Source of the DNA: JAJYKC01 sp963823105
GTDB taxonomy: Bacteria > Acidobacteriota > Terriglobia > Bryobacterales > Bryobacteraceae
Direction of reading: 5' to 3'
Length of the DNA stretch: 64,000 nt
Assembly (NCBI GenBank): GCA_963823105.1
Contig: CAWGKC010000005.1
Coordinates: forward strand, 248,001 to 312,000
Shown here: positions 44,423-52,779 of the stretch, in pieces
How the letters are laid out: each line of letters starts with the position of its first letter
Position numbering within the stretch: position 1 is the first letter of the stretch
Made by a program: the position numbers and the translations under genes
The notes under the pieces: model-generated
Seen by the model: the letters and a program-made list of their open reading frames with translations, nothing else
Told to the model about the DNA's origin: nothing
The model's database searches: none

Positions 44423-44569
44423 ACTGGAGAATTCGAGCGCCCTCTTCAACAGGAGTTTGCGCAGAATTCACGATAAGTCCGGCAGCGACTTGTCTCAACT
44501 GCATTACAATCTCTTGATAAGGGCCGAATGCTTCGGGTGCCTCAGTCCTTAGGAAGCGGAGGTACGATC

Positions 44570-45985
44570 ATGACAACGCCACACAAATTGGGCGCATTCG
44601 TTGCCGCGGTTTTGGCAATATCGTCCGTTCGCGCGCTGGCTCAAACGGCGAAAATGCCTGTAGATTCCGGAGTGCGTACGGGCGCGGCGGGCGCCGGCGG
44701 TCCACTGCCAGGCCTTACCACGGACGAAAGCCGCCTTTTTTGCGGATGGCCTCGCCCGGTTCGCGGACATCGAGGTCGTGACGGGAGGCGACAAACAACG
44801 GGCTTGGGCCTCGCTTCAACTCCAACCAGTGCTTGTCTTGCCACTCCCAGCCGGCTCCCGGTGGATCAAGCCCGCCGCGGAACCCCCTGATCGCGATGGC
44901 CACTCTCAATGGGGCCAAAAACCTGGTCCCGTGGTTCATCGCGGAAAACGGCCCCGTCCGTGAAGCGCGCTTTAAGCGGAATCCAAACCGGACCGCCGAT
45001 GGCGAAGTGCATGCCCTCTTCGTCATCACCGGCCGCGCCGACGCCGCGGGTTGCACCATCGCCCAACCCGATTTCCTGCCGGGCGGAAACCCCTTGTCCG
45101 CGCGCGGGGGAAATCCGAACGTCATTTTCCGTATTCCGACACCCGTCTTTGGCGCCGGTCTCATCGAGGCGATTCCGGACTCGGCGATCCTCGCCAACAT
45201 GAATGCCGACGCGTCTCTGAAAAAGGGTTTGGGCATCTCCGGTCACGCCAACGCGCACCTGAGCGGCAATGCGAACGTCAGCGCGAACGACGGGACGATC
45301 ACCCGCTTCGGATGGAAAGCTCAAAACAAGTCTCTCATCATGTTCGCCGGCGAAGCCTACAACGTCGAGATGGGCGTAACCAACCAACTCTTTCCCCAGG
45401 AGCGCGACGAAACGGCCGGCTGTTTGTTCAACGCCACGCCCGAGGACACGCTCAATTTCACGCCTGCTTCCCCGCCCCCTACCTACCCGAATACCGCCGT
45501 CCTCTCCGATATCGAAGCCTTCGCCGACTTCATGCGGATGCTGGCCCCGCCCACTCCGGCGCCCGGCACTCCGTCCATCGTGAATGGACGGGCCAGTTTC
45601 GTCAAGACAGGTTGCGCTCACTGTCACACGCCTTCTTTTACCACGGGCAAGATCGATGGCCAGCGGCTCTTCGACCAGTCCGAGCGCCGCCCTTTCCAAC
45701 CGGACTGTGAATCTCTTCTCCGACCTCCTCGTCCACCACATGGGTCGCGGTCTCGCGGACGGCATCACCCAAGGCGGCGCCGGCCCCGATGAGTTCCGAA
45801 CCGCTCCGCTCTGGGGTGTCGGGCAACGCATCTTTTTTCTCCATGACGGACGTACCGGCGATCTCGTGGAGGCGATCAAGGCTCACCGGAGCCCCCATAG
45901 CGAGGCGAATAAGGTCATCGAGCGCTTCGATAGACTGTCCGGAGATGAGCGGCAGGATATCGTGAACTTCCTACGATCGCTTTAG
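44570..45985 (+). CDS. Di-haem oxidoreductase (DHOR/DUF1111) with three apparent indels
   Basis: The start ATG at 44570 has GGAGG 7 nt upstream and a signal peptide (LGAFVAAVLAISSVRALAQ). The coding parts in order are the N-terminus, a first haem site CLSCH (near 44838), a long central domain (GVTNQLFPQERDETAGCLF), a second haem site CAHCH (near 45612), and the end VNLFSDLLVHHMGRGLADG to NFLRSL. Reading needs one base removed at each of three places: the six-T run 44736-44741, AAA 44793-44795, and CC 45680-45681. Each repair restores family-like sequence (RLFADGL, GGDNNGLGPRF, SSAALSNRTV). It is a periplasmic cytochrome. Assembly error is more likely than decay. Confidence 0.75.
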
Positions 45986-46048
45986 TCTTGCCGCTATGCC
46001 GCCACGTCCCCAAACTCGCAAAAAGCGACGCCGCGAAGGATCGTCGAA

Positions 46049-46732
46049 ATGAACTCGAAACGAACGGCTTGGCTTCTTTCATCACTGCTCGCCCTCTCCG
46101 CGGCGAAAGGCCAATCCGGCGGCCGCCTGCACGAAGCAGTCCTCGAAGCCAAAGCAAAGTCTTTAACGCAAATCGCCATCCCGCCGCCGGCGATTCTGCC
46201 AACCGGCGTAGACGACATGGATACGGTAGCGGCCCATTACTCTGTCCTCGTCGCGCGGCCGATCCAAACCGTGGTCTCTACAGTGGAATCGGAAAGCATC
46301 GAGACCTGGTACAAATTTCAAATCGAAGAGATCGTCCTCCGTCAAACGAAAGTGCCCTCGGACCCTCTCCCCGGTCTGAAGATTCCCGCCGAACTCCTGC
46401 CATTGGCCCGGAATCAAGTTCTGCTAAGCCTCCCCGGCGGCGCGGTCACCATCGACGGCGTAACAATAAAGGAAGGTCCCTCCGCCGGCCTCAACCTCAA
46501 GTTCGTTCCGGGAAACCGCTACTTACTATGGGTGCTCCTCGAAGCCGGCGGCACGCTAGCCTCGCTCGCCGCCATGAGCGACGGCGTGTTCCTCGCCGGC
46601 CCGGACGGCACGCTCAAGCCGTTGGGCCGGATCGACCGCCCCCTCGTTCGCGACGTCGAAACCAGATTCTCCAACCGCCTCGATTTCCTTCGCCCGTACC
46701 TCAAACAACACGCTCCCAGCGCCCCGGAATAA
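46049..46732 (+). CDS. Hypothetical exported protein
   Basis: The 227-residue protein has a signal peptide (TAWLLSSLLALSAAKGQ). A beta-rich domain follows, with AHYSVLVARPIQTVVSTVESESIETWYKFQIEEIVL, NQVLLSLPGGAVTIDGVTIK and PGNRYLLWVLLEAGGTLAS. These resemble the middle of the secreted protein at 19704 (YIATYTTIKIYKG, DPVLLFLISRG), suggesting a shared fold. The end is helical. No named family recognised. It stands alone between the di-haem gene and the sigma factor. Confidence 0.55.
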   Translation: MNSKRTAWLLSSLLALSAAKGQSGGRLHEAVLEAKAKSLTQIAIPPPAILPTGVDDMDTVAAHYSVLVARPIQTVVSTVESESIETWYKFQIEEIVLRQTKVPSDPLPGLKIPAELLPLARNQVLLSLPGGAVTIDGVTIKEGPSAGLNLKFVPGNRYLLWVLLEAGGTLASLAAMSDGVFLAGPDGTLKPLGRIDRPLVRDVETRFSNRLDFLRPYLKQHAPSAPE

Positions 46733-46831
46733 CCCGTCCGAATCAACCTGGGAACATTCTACCCTCCGGCGGGGTCTAACCAATTGACAACCGGCATCGG
46801 GCCGTCGCACGATGGCCTGATAGTGCAAATC

Positions 46832-47542
46832 ATGGCGGAAATCTTCTTAGGCCTCTCCCTCGACGCCCTCCCAGCGCCCGCCGCCCCTACGGACGACGAA
46901 TCCGCGCTCGTCGCCGGGCTCCGCGAGGGCGACGCTCAGGCCTACGAGGATCTCATTCTCCGCTTCCAACAGCCCGTCTACGGCCTGATCTGCCGCCTCC
47001 TCGGCGACTCCGCCGAAGCCTCCGACATCGCCCAGGAAGTCTTCCTCAAAATCTTCCGCAATATCTCCGCCTTCCGCGAGCGCAGCAGCCTCCGCACCTG
47101 GATCTACCGCATCGCCGTCAACGAGGCCTACAACCACCGCCGCTGGTTCTCCCGCCACCGCCGCCGCGAAATCGACGTCTGTGGCGATCCCGCCGGCTCC
47201 GCCGCCACCTGCCCCGCGCCCGGACCCAATCCCTTCGATCTCGCCTCCGACGGCGAAACCCGCTCCCTCGTCGAAGCCGCTCTCGCCCAGCTCAACCCCA
47301 ACTTCCGCGCCGTCGTCGTCCTGCGCGACATCGAAGATCTCTCCTACGAGGAGATCGCCGCCATTCTCCAAATCTCCCTCGGTACCGTCAAGTCCAGAAT
47401 CCTCCGCGGCCGCGAATCGCTCCGCCACCTCCTTTCCGCCGATCTGGAGCGCCCCGCCGCCCACGCTCCTATCGCCCCCGAACCCAGGCCCGCCTACGCC
47501 TGGGCCTCCCGCCCGTCCGGCTTTGCCAGGAACTCAGGATGA
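46832..47542 (+). CDS. ECF-type RNA polymerase sigma factor
   Basis: The 236-residue protein has sigma region 2 (EDLILRFQQPVYGLICRLLGD through DIAQEVFLKIFRNISAFRERSSLRTWIYRIAVNEAYNHRRW). Region 4 is LRDIEDLSYEEIAAILQISLGTVKSRILRGRESLRHLL. The ATG at 46832 is preferred, since upstream codons from 46784 look non-coding. It probably controls envelope-stress or similar genes. The anti-sigma gene overlaps its stop by 4 bp (ATGA), so the two are made together. Confidence 0.9.
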   Translation: MAEIFLGLSLDALPAPAAPTDDESALVAGLREGDAQAYEDLILRFQQPVYGLICRLLGDSAEASDIAQEVFLKIFRNISAFRERSSLRTWIYRIAVNEAYNHRRWFSRHRRREIDVCGDPAGSAATCPAPGPNPFDLASDGETRSLVEAALAQLNPNFRAVVVLRDIEDLSYEEIAAILQISLGTVKSRILRGRESLRHLLSADLERPAAHAPIAPEPRPAYAWASRPSGFARNSG

Positions 47543-48237
47543 GCGCCGTGGACTGCAAAACCGCAACTCGCATCCTTGCGGAGCGATGGGACCGCGATTG
47601 CCTCCCCCGCCCCGCCGTCTCCGCCGGGCAGGAGGATCTCGCCCATCATCTCCGCCAGTGCCGCGCCTGCTCCCGCCTCGCCTCCGAACAGCTCGGCCTG
47701 CGGAACTCCCTCCACGCCCTTCCGCGCCCCACTCCGCCGCCCGATCTCGCCCCGCGCCTCCGCTCTCTCGCCGCCCGCGAGCGCTCCCGCCTCGCCGCGC
47801 TCCGCGCCCGCCCGCCTCTCTCCTCCTGGACCCGCCGCCGTCTCCTCCTCGGCGACATCATGCGGCCGCTCGCCGTCCCCCTCGCCGGCGGTCTCTGCTC
47901 CGCCCTCATGCTCTTCAGCATGCTGGTGCCGTCCTTCACCCCCTCCAACGGCTCCCTCCCGGATGTCCCCATCGCCCTGTCCACCCAGGCCACGGTCAAA
48001 AACATCGCGCCGCTAGGCTTCGGCGCCGAAGAAGCGGTCGTCGATCTCACCGTCGATGGACGCGGCCGCATCGTCGATTATTCCATCGTCAGCGGAGCCG
48101 CCTCCGCCTCCCTCCGCCGTGGCATCGAGAACAGCCTCCTTTTCACCGTCTTCACCCCCGCCACCGAATTTGGCCAGCCCATGGCCGGCAAAATCCGCCT
48201 CACTTTCCGCAATAGCCACATCGACGTGCGCGGTTAG
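47539..48237 (+). CDS. Anti-sigma factor with TonB-C-like periplasmic domain
   Basis: The 232-residue protein has an N-terminal zinc-finger anti-sigma region (VDCKTATRILAERWDRDC, then HHLRQCRACSRLASEQ, an HxxxCxxC site). A Pro/Arg-rich linker and one transmembrane helix follow (about residues 110-130, LAVPLAGGLCSALMLFSML). The periplasmic domain resembles the TonB C-terminus (EAVVDLTVDGRGRIVDYSIVSG, FTPATEFGQPMAGKIRLTF). It should hold the upstream sigma factor at the membrane until a periplasmic cue arrives. A TonB-C-like sensor on an anti-sigma factor is uncommon. Confidence 0.82.
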   Translation: MSAVDCKTATRILAERWDRDCLPRPAVSAGQEDLAHHLRQCRACSRLASEQLGLRNSLHALPRPTPPPDLAPRLRSLAARERSRLAALRARPPLSSWTRRRLLLGDIMRPLAVPLAGGLCSALMLFSMLVPSFTPSNGSLPDVPIALSTQATVKNIAPLGFGAEEAVVDLTVDGRGRIVDYSIVSGAASASLRRGIENSLLFTVFTPATEFGQPMAGKIRLTFRNSHIDVRG

Positions 48238-48243
48238 CCGCGA

Positions 48244-48990
48244 GTGGGACGCCGCCTCGGCCAACACTTCCTCTCTCACCAACCCACCCTCCAGCGCATT
48301 GCCGAGGCCGCCTGCGCCGCCGACCCCTCCACCGTCGTCGAAATCGGCCCCGGCCGCGGCGCCCTGACGGTCCATCTTCTCGCCCGCGCCTCCCGCGTAG
48401 TCGCCATCGAGATCGACCCCGTCCTCGCCCAATACCTCCGCGCCCGCTTCGCCGCCGATCCTCGCCTCGAAGTCGTCGAACAGGACATTCTCAAGGCCGA
48501 TCTCTCCGCCTGGGGCGCGGCTGCCGTCGCCGGAAACCTGCCCTACTACATCACCTCGCCCATCGTCGAAAAGACTCTCGCCCTCGGCCCGCTTGTCATA
48601 TGCGCCGTCTTCCTCGTCCAACTCGAAGTCGCCTGCCGTCTGGCCGCCGAGCCTGGCTCCCGCGATTACGGCTATCTCTCCGTCCAGGCACAGCTCGCCT
48701 CCGAAGCGGCCATTCTATTCGACGTCCCCCGCACCGCCTTCCGCCCTCCACCCAAAGTCGATTCCGCCGTCGTCCGCCTAATGCCCCGCGTTCCCCAGGT
48801 GGACGACCCCCAATCTTTCCTCGCCTTCGCCCGCCTCTGCTTCCGCCAGAAACGCAAAACCCTGCGCAACAACCTCCTAGGCGCCTATTCCAAGGAAATG
48901 CTCGGCGCGCTTCCCGAAACCTCCCAGCGCGCCGAACAACTCTCCATCCCCCAACTCGCCGCCCTCTGGCGCAAGCTCAGCCCTTCGTAA
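48244..48990 (+). CDS. rsmA: 16S rRNA (adenine1518/1519-N6) dimethyltransferase
   Basis: The 248-residue KsgA/RsmA methyltransferase starts at GTG 48244, 6 bp after the anti-sigma stop. Motifs are RLGQHFLSHQPTLQRI, the SAM site VVEIGPGRGALTVHLL, VAIEIDPVLAQYLR, the catalytic NLPYYI, and FRPPPKVDSAVVRL. It dimethylates two adenines of helix 45 in 16S rRNA. The 3' end overlaps that of the convergent pirin gene by 14 bp. Confidence 0.94.
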   Translation: MGRRLGQHFLSHQPTLQRIAEAACAADPSTVVEIGPGRGALTVHLLARASRVVAIEIDPVLAQYLRARFAADPRLEVVEQDILKADLSAWGAAAVAGNLPYYITSPIVEKTLALGPLVICAVFLVQLEVACRLAAEPGSRDYGYLSVQAQLASEAAILFDVPRTAFRPPPKVDSAVVRLMPRVPQVDDPQSFLAFARLCFRQKRKTLRNNLLGAYSKEMLGALPETSQRAEQLSIPQLAALWRKLSPS

Positions 48991-49840
48991 TTGTCCCCAT
49001 CCTTCCGGCGCGAAAATCCTCGAACGCCGCCACCAACTCTTCCCGCGAATTCATAACGAACGGCCCATAGCGCGCCACCGGCTCGCCGATCGGCGCTCCG
49101 GCGATCAACAGCACGCTCAGCTTCCTGTCTCCCGCGTTCTTCAATCGCGCCGTCCCGCCGCCCCGCTCAAACACCACGAACTCCCGCTCCTTCACCGTCT
49201 CGCCGCCCGTCTCCAACACCCCCTCGATCACGTACGCGAACGCATTCGCCCCCTTCGGCAGCGTCTGTTCATGCTCCGCCCCCGCCTCTAGCGTGAAATG
49301 CACATACAGAATCGGAGTGTGCGTCGAAATCCGCGCCGCAACCCCCAGCGCCGCTCCCGCGATCACCCTCGCCTCCACCCGCCCGTCCTCGCTCCGCCCC
49401 ACCGGAATCCCTTCGCCCGGCAGTTCCTGATACCGCGGCTCGGCCATCTTGTCCTTGCGCGGCAAATTCACCCAAAGCTGAAACCCGTGCAGTTTCCCTC
49501 CCGCGCTCGCCAGTTCCGCCCCCGGCATCTCCGAATGCACGATCCCCGCTCCCGCCGTCATCCATTGCACGCTCCCCGGCCCCAGCACCCCGTGATTCCC
49601 CCGCGAATCCCGGTGCTCCATCCGCCCGTCCAGCATGTAAGTCACCGTCTCGAAGCCCCGGTGCGGATGATCCGGAAACCCCCGCGCCTCGCCCGGCTTC
49701 AACACCATCGGCCCCATCTCGTCCAACAGCAGAAACGGATCGAGGCCCTCCATCGCTCCCGCCGGGAACGCCCGGTGAATCGTCACCCCGTCCCCTTCCA
49801 TCGCCCTCTCGCTCGCAAACACCCGCACCGCCGCAACCAT
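48977..49840 (-). CDS. Pirin-family protein
   Basis: The 287-residue bicupin has the pirin core: GLDPFLLLDEMGPM, GFPDHPHRGFETVTYMLDGRMEHRDSRG with the metal-binding His residues, and MTAGAGIVHSEMP with a further His and Glu. The C-terminal cupin ends YGPFVMNSREELVAAFEDF. Bacterial pirins bind Fe and some are quercetinases or redox sensors. GAGGAG lies 6 nt upstream of the ATG at 49840. Just upstream stands a MarR-type palindrome (49863-49886), so it is probably regulated by a MarR protein encoded elsewhere. Confidence 0.92.
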   Translation of the reverse strand: MVAAVRVFASERAMEGDGVTIHRAFPAGAMEGLDPFLLLDEMGPMVLKPGEARGFPDHPHRGFETVTYMLDGRMEHRDSRGNHGVLGPGSVQWMTAGAGIVHSEMPGAELASAGGKLHGFQLWVNLPRKDKMAEPRYQELPGEGIPVGRSEDGRVEARVIAGAALGVAARISTHTPILYVHFTLEAGAEHEQTLPKGANAFAYVIEGVLETGGETVKEREFVVFERGGGTARLKNAGDRKLSVLLIAGAPIGEPVARYGPFVMNSREELVAAFEDFRAGRMGTITKG

Positions 49841-49862
49841 ATCGTTCTCCTCTCAAATCTTC

Positions 49863-49886
49863 ACATCAAGAATCTTGATGTCAAGA
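49863..49886 (-). promoter_or_regulatory. MarR-type operator upstream of the pirin gene
   Basis: ACATCAAGA-A-TCTTGATGT (49863-49881) is a perfect 9-bp-arm palindrome, and TCTTGA-TG-TCAAGA (49873-49886) overlaps it, giving three TCAAGA half-sites in alternating orientation. TCTTGA-N2-TCAAGA matches the usual MarR/OhrR-class operator form. It lies 22-45 bp before the pirin ATG. No marR gene is in the window. Confidence 0.55.
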
Positions 49887-49928
49887 GATTGGATGCGCCG
49901 CCCCGCCGGAGGATTCACCCCGGCCCCC

Positions 49929-50342
49929 TTACTTCGCCGCCTCCACCGTCTTCGTCGTCGATTTCAGCAGAATCCCCCGCTCGGCTTCCTTCACCGTCAT
50001 CAACGCCACCACGTCCGCCTTCGTATCCACCGGCGCGTTCAACGTCCGCGACTCGTGCCGGTTCAACACAAACGCCGCCGGATGAATCACCGGCGTTCCG
50101 TTCCTCCCGCCCGGCAGCCCCTGTCCGTAGGCGTCCACCTCCACCAGCAGCGGCACGCTCGGCCGGTCCGAATCGTTGCGCACCTCGAGCGACGCCACCA
50201 ACGTCCCGCCCGCGTCCCGCTTGATGTCGAAATTCGCCGAAATCTGCGGCGTGATCGTGTCGTGGCAGCCCGCCATCAGAACCGCCATCGCCGCCCAAGC
50301 CGCCGCCGTCGAAACAACCCGCGCGTTCAATCCATTCTCCAC
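49929..50342 (-). CDS. Small lipoprotein, hypothetical
   Basis: The 137-residue protein has a lipoprotein signal (VSTAAAWAAMAVLMAGC, lipobox ending at the Cys) and a single beta-sandwich-like domain (GGTLVASLEVRNDSDRPSVPLLVEVDAYGQG, then HESRTLNAPVDTKADVVALMTVK). It begins 4 bp after the RNase-H-like gene ends. Probable outer-membrane or periplasmic lipoprotein; family not recognised. Confidence 0.65.
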   Translation of the reverse strand: MENGLNARVVSTAAAWAAMAVLMAGCHDTITPQISANFDIKRDAGGTLVASLEVRNDSDRPSVPLLVEVDAYGQGLPGGRNGTPVIHPAAFVLNRHESRTLNAPVDTKADVVALMTVKEAERGILLKSTTKTVEAAK

Positions 50343-50346
50343 TTGG

Positions 50347-51586
50347 CTATGGTAACAAGCGAGACCCGCCGCATATCGGCCGCGCCGCCAATTTCGCCTC
50401 CAACCGCTCCTTTCGCGCCCGCAGCTCCGGCGTCGCCGCCGTCTCGATCGCCGCCAGAGTCCACTCCAGCGCCATCGCGCAGTTCCTCTCCCGGTGCTCG
50501 TAATACTTCGCCAACTCCTCCATCGCCTGCCCCCGGAACGGATTCCTCACCCCCGCCAACTCCGCCAGCGCGCCCATCGCCCCGCCCGCGTGCTTCTTCT
50601 CCAGCATCGCCGCGTCCCACAGCGTCCGCCACAGCAGCTCGTCCGGCAGCCCCTTCTCGATCGCCCTCCGGAACAACCGCAGCGCCCGCTCCGGCTCCCC
50701 CATCTGCCGCCACCATCTTCCGAGGCCCGCCATCTCCGCCCCATGCGCGAACGCCACCGACGTCGGGATCCTCAAACGCCCTCGGCACGATCCCGCACAG
50801 GCAAGCCAGCGTCAGAATATCCAGCGCGTTGTGATAAAACACCGGCGCCAGCCCGTCCGCGCTCCCCGCCCGCAGCGATTCGAAATAAAGCTGCGGAATC
50901 ATCGCCCCCGGCACGTCCCCCTCGCGCTCCACCCCCAGGATCCGCCGCTCCAACTCCACCAGCCGGCACGATTCCAACCGCAGCTTCCATAACCGCCGCG
51001 CCCCGAACAACAGGTCTAAATGCGCCAGCCCTCCAAACGGCGTCCGCGCCCGCGCCATCCGGTACCGCGTCTCCAGCAGCGGCTGGTCGAAGGCTTTCCC
51101 GTTGTACGTCACCATCACCCGGAACTGCCGCAAATGCCCCGTCAGCGCCTCCAGCGCGCTCGCCTCTTCCCCATGCTCGCGCAGGAAAAACTGCCGCACC
51201 CGGAACCCTTCCGGAGTGATGCGCCCCACCCCAATCAAAAACGCGATCGTCCCCGACCCTCCCGCCAACCCCGTAGTCTCTGTGTCGAGAAACGCCCAAC
51301 TCTCCGGCGGCGCATCCCCAATCTCATGCTTCGAAATCGGCCCAAATAAACTCGCCGGCAACTCCGCCAAATCCGAAATCTCAAAACTCCCATGCCGCCG
51401 GTGCCGCTCATACAGCTTCTCCATCTCCCAATGCCGCCCCAGCCCCGTCTCCACCTCCCCGCCCGGCAACCCCCCCGCCTCCGCCCGCTTCGCCTCTACC
51501 GTCCCCGCTCCCGCATACTTCCGCTCAATCCCCGCCACCCGCCGCCGCAGCAACGCCAACTGCGCCTGTATATCCCAAGCCCCCAT
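50347..51586 (-). CDS. RNase H-like (DnaQ/YprB-type) exonuclease domain protein with TPR-like tail, one apparent frameshift
   Basis: The protein of about 412 residues starts MGAWDIQAQLALLRRRVAGIERKYAG. The exonuclease core has WAFLDTETTGLAGGSGTIAFLIGVG (Asp and Glu metal ligands), RVMVTYNGKAFDQPLLETR and VFYHNALDILTLACL. The tail in the second frame (GRWWRQMGEPERALRLFRRA, YYEHRERNCAMALEWTLAAIETA) is helical and TPR-like. Joining needs one base removed from the GGG at 50765-50767, giving RAFEDPTSVAFAHGAEMAGLG. A 3'-5' exonuclease role is inferred. Confidence 0.8.
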
Positions 51587-51718
51587 GCTTCGCCTTTACT
51601 TCGCCCTTCGCATCCCAGCATACCGCGGAACACCCCGAACCCACCGCTGCCAACCCCGCTGCGACACTACCACACCGTACGAGCCGGACCGACCACCCGC
51701 CGACAATACCGCACCGCT

Positions 51719-51745
51719 ACCGAGCCGCGACCGTAAGGAAGCGCA
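51719..51745 (+). repeat. REP-like element, partial copy
   Basis: CCGAGCCGCGACCGTAAGG is nearly identical to the start of the element at 61164-61192 next to the RAYT gene. The second stem arm is degenerate here (AAGCGCAAC instead of GAGCGGTCGC). It lies in the 245-bp gap between the RNase-H-like gene and parD, where nothing else is recognised. Confidence 0.5.
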
Positions 51746-51775
51746 ACGAATGCCCCGAAACACAAACGTGCGACG

Positions 51776-51832
51776 TCAATATCCGCTACCCGTTCGTTCA
51801 CACTCAAAGCGCACAAGCCGCACCCGGCCCAT
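51776..51832 (-). pseudogene. Possible ParE toxin remnant
   Basis: Directly overlapping the antitoxin stop (TGATG) is an ATG with the reading MGRVRLVRFECERTGSGY and then a stop. The first seven residues resemble the beta strand opening ParE/RelE toxins, and overlap with the antitoxin is the normal place for the toxin. Only 18 codons remain. Chance resemblance is possible. Confidence 0.25.
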
Positions 51833-52101
51833 CAGGCCGATCTGCGCGATTTGCGGGCTTCGAACTGCTTTAGCGCCTCGCGGCGAATGTCGTCCCAATC
51901 CTGGCGGGTCATTTCCGTCGGCTCACTGCTACGCAATCCCTCCAGAAGCAACGTTTCGAGCTTTTCTCTGCCCTTGCGTTCCTCATCGTGGCGAATCAAC
52001 TCCCGTACATATTCGCTCACGCTGCTATACCCTCCGGAATCGACTTGACCGTCAACGAATTCCTTAAGCCTCTCCGGAAGGGAAATGTTCATCGTCTGCA
52101 T
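51832..52101 (-). CDS. ParD-like antitoxin (orphan)
   Basis: The 89-residue protein starts MQTMNISLPERLKEFVDGQ, a ribbon-helix-helix DNA-binding N-terminus, followed by GGYSSVSEYVRELIRHDEERK, the classic ParD/CC2985 phrase. A charged C-terminal toxin-binding tail (TRQDWDDIRREALKQFEARK) follows. GAGG lies about 6 nt before the ATG at 52101. No intact toxin gene follows; only a possible 18-codon ParE remnant. Inverted repeats upstream could be its operator. Confidence 0.85.
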   Translation of the reverse strand: MQTMNISLPERLKEFVDGQVDSGGYSSVSEYVRELIRHDEERKGREKLETLLLEGLRSSEPTEMTRQDWDDIRREALKQFEARKSRRSA

Positions 52102-52121
52102 ACACCACCTCACTTCATCGC

Positions 52122-52163
52122 CAAGGTAGCAAATAATGGCAAGTCTTGGCAAGTACTGCCAAG
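52122..52163. promoter_or_regulatory. Inverted repeats upstream of parD, possible operator
   Basis: The segment holds TTGGCA-AGTAC-TGCCAA (52147-52163), plus a further direct TGGCAAGT and an inverted CCAAGGTA. It starts 20 bp before the antitoxin ATG. ParD proteins repress their own promoters by binding such repeats, so this fits autoregulation. The match is by symmetry only. Confidence 0.4.
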
Positions 52164-52197
52164 CGAAGAGACATACCGCTACCGCGCTTCGCGTTGG

Positions 52198-52620
52198 CTA
52201 TTCGGCGTGAACGCGATCATGCTGCACAATAATCATCGGATCGATGGTACAGACCACGATACGAGCTGCCGCCGAGGTACATCGAATCTCATAATAGAAG
52301 TTCGCAGGAGTGGCCCCGGGATCGGCCACCGGGCCGCTCGCAATCGAACCCGAGCCCACAAAGCCCAAATCGCCCGACGCGAACGGCGACTTCTTTTGCG
52401 CTGGGAAGGTCCACAACGATTCGATGGGACGGTGGCGAGTTGCGTATTATCGAACCAGTTCACCTGGTCGCCGCTCGCGGTGGCTTGATACGTAGTCGAG
52501 ATTCAAAGAATTCGCCGAAGACCCGACCGTCGGAAGCGGATATTGAGGTCTCTGCACAGTTACTACAATCCACAGGATTCGATGGGTCTATCAGAGTGAT
52601 CGTAATACGCGTACGTGTTT
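52198..52620 (-). pseudogene. Small secreted-type protein gene broken by two or three frameshifts
   Basis: Three pieces in different frames read like one protein. ITLIDPSNPVDCSNCAETSI lies near 52600-52540, then TYQATASGDQVNWFDNTQLA near 52490-52430, then SPFASGDLGFVGSGSIASGP and FYYEIRCTSAAARIVVCTID up to a stop at 52198. Each piece has protein-like composition and a cysteine pair. The start codon is not clear. Whether this is decay or indel error cannot be told. It fills most of the 680-bp gap between parD and the kinase; the remaining 160 bp show nothing recognisable. Confidence 0.4.
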
Positions 52621-52779
52621 CAACGGTCAGCTTCGCCCAACTCCCTCCCACCCCTTGTAGCAGCGTCCACGCCCCATGTACCAGCAATCCCCAACACCGC
52701 CGCACTCGCCACCCAAATTCCCGCCTATCTTCATCTCGCCCTCCCCTTCTTACAACGTCAAAGCATCCTAACATCCTTC

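Noticed and set aside
44778..44963. Short open frame MTGGDKQRAW inside the di-haem gene
   Set aside because: It is the result of an AAA indel in the oxidoreductase frame, not a separate gene.
46784..46789. TTGACA resembling a -35 box before the sigma factor gene
   Set aside because: No -10 element is found at 16-18 bp; the hexamer alone is not enough.
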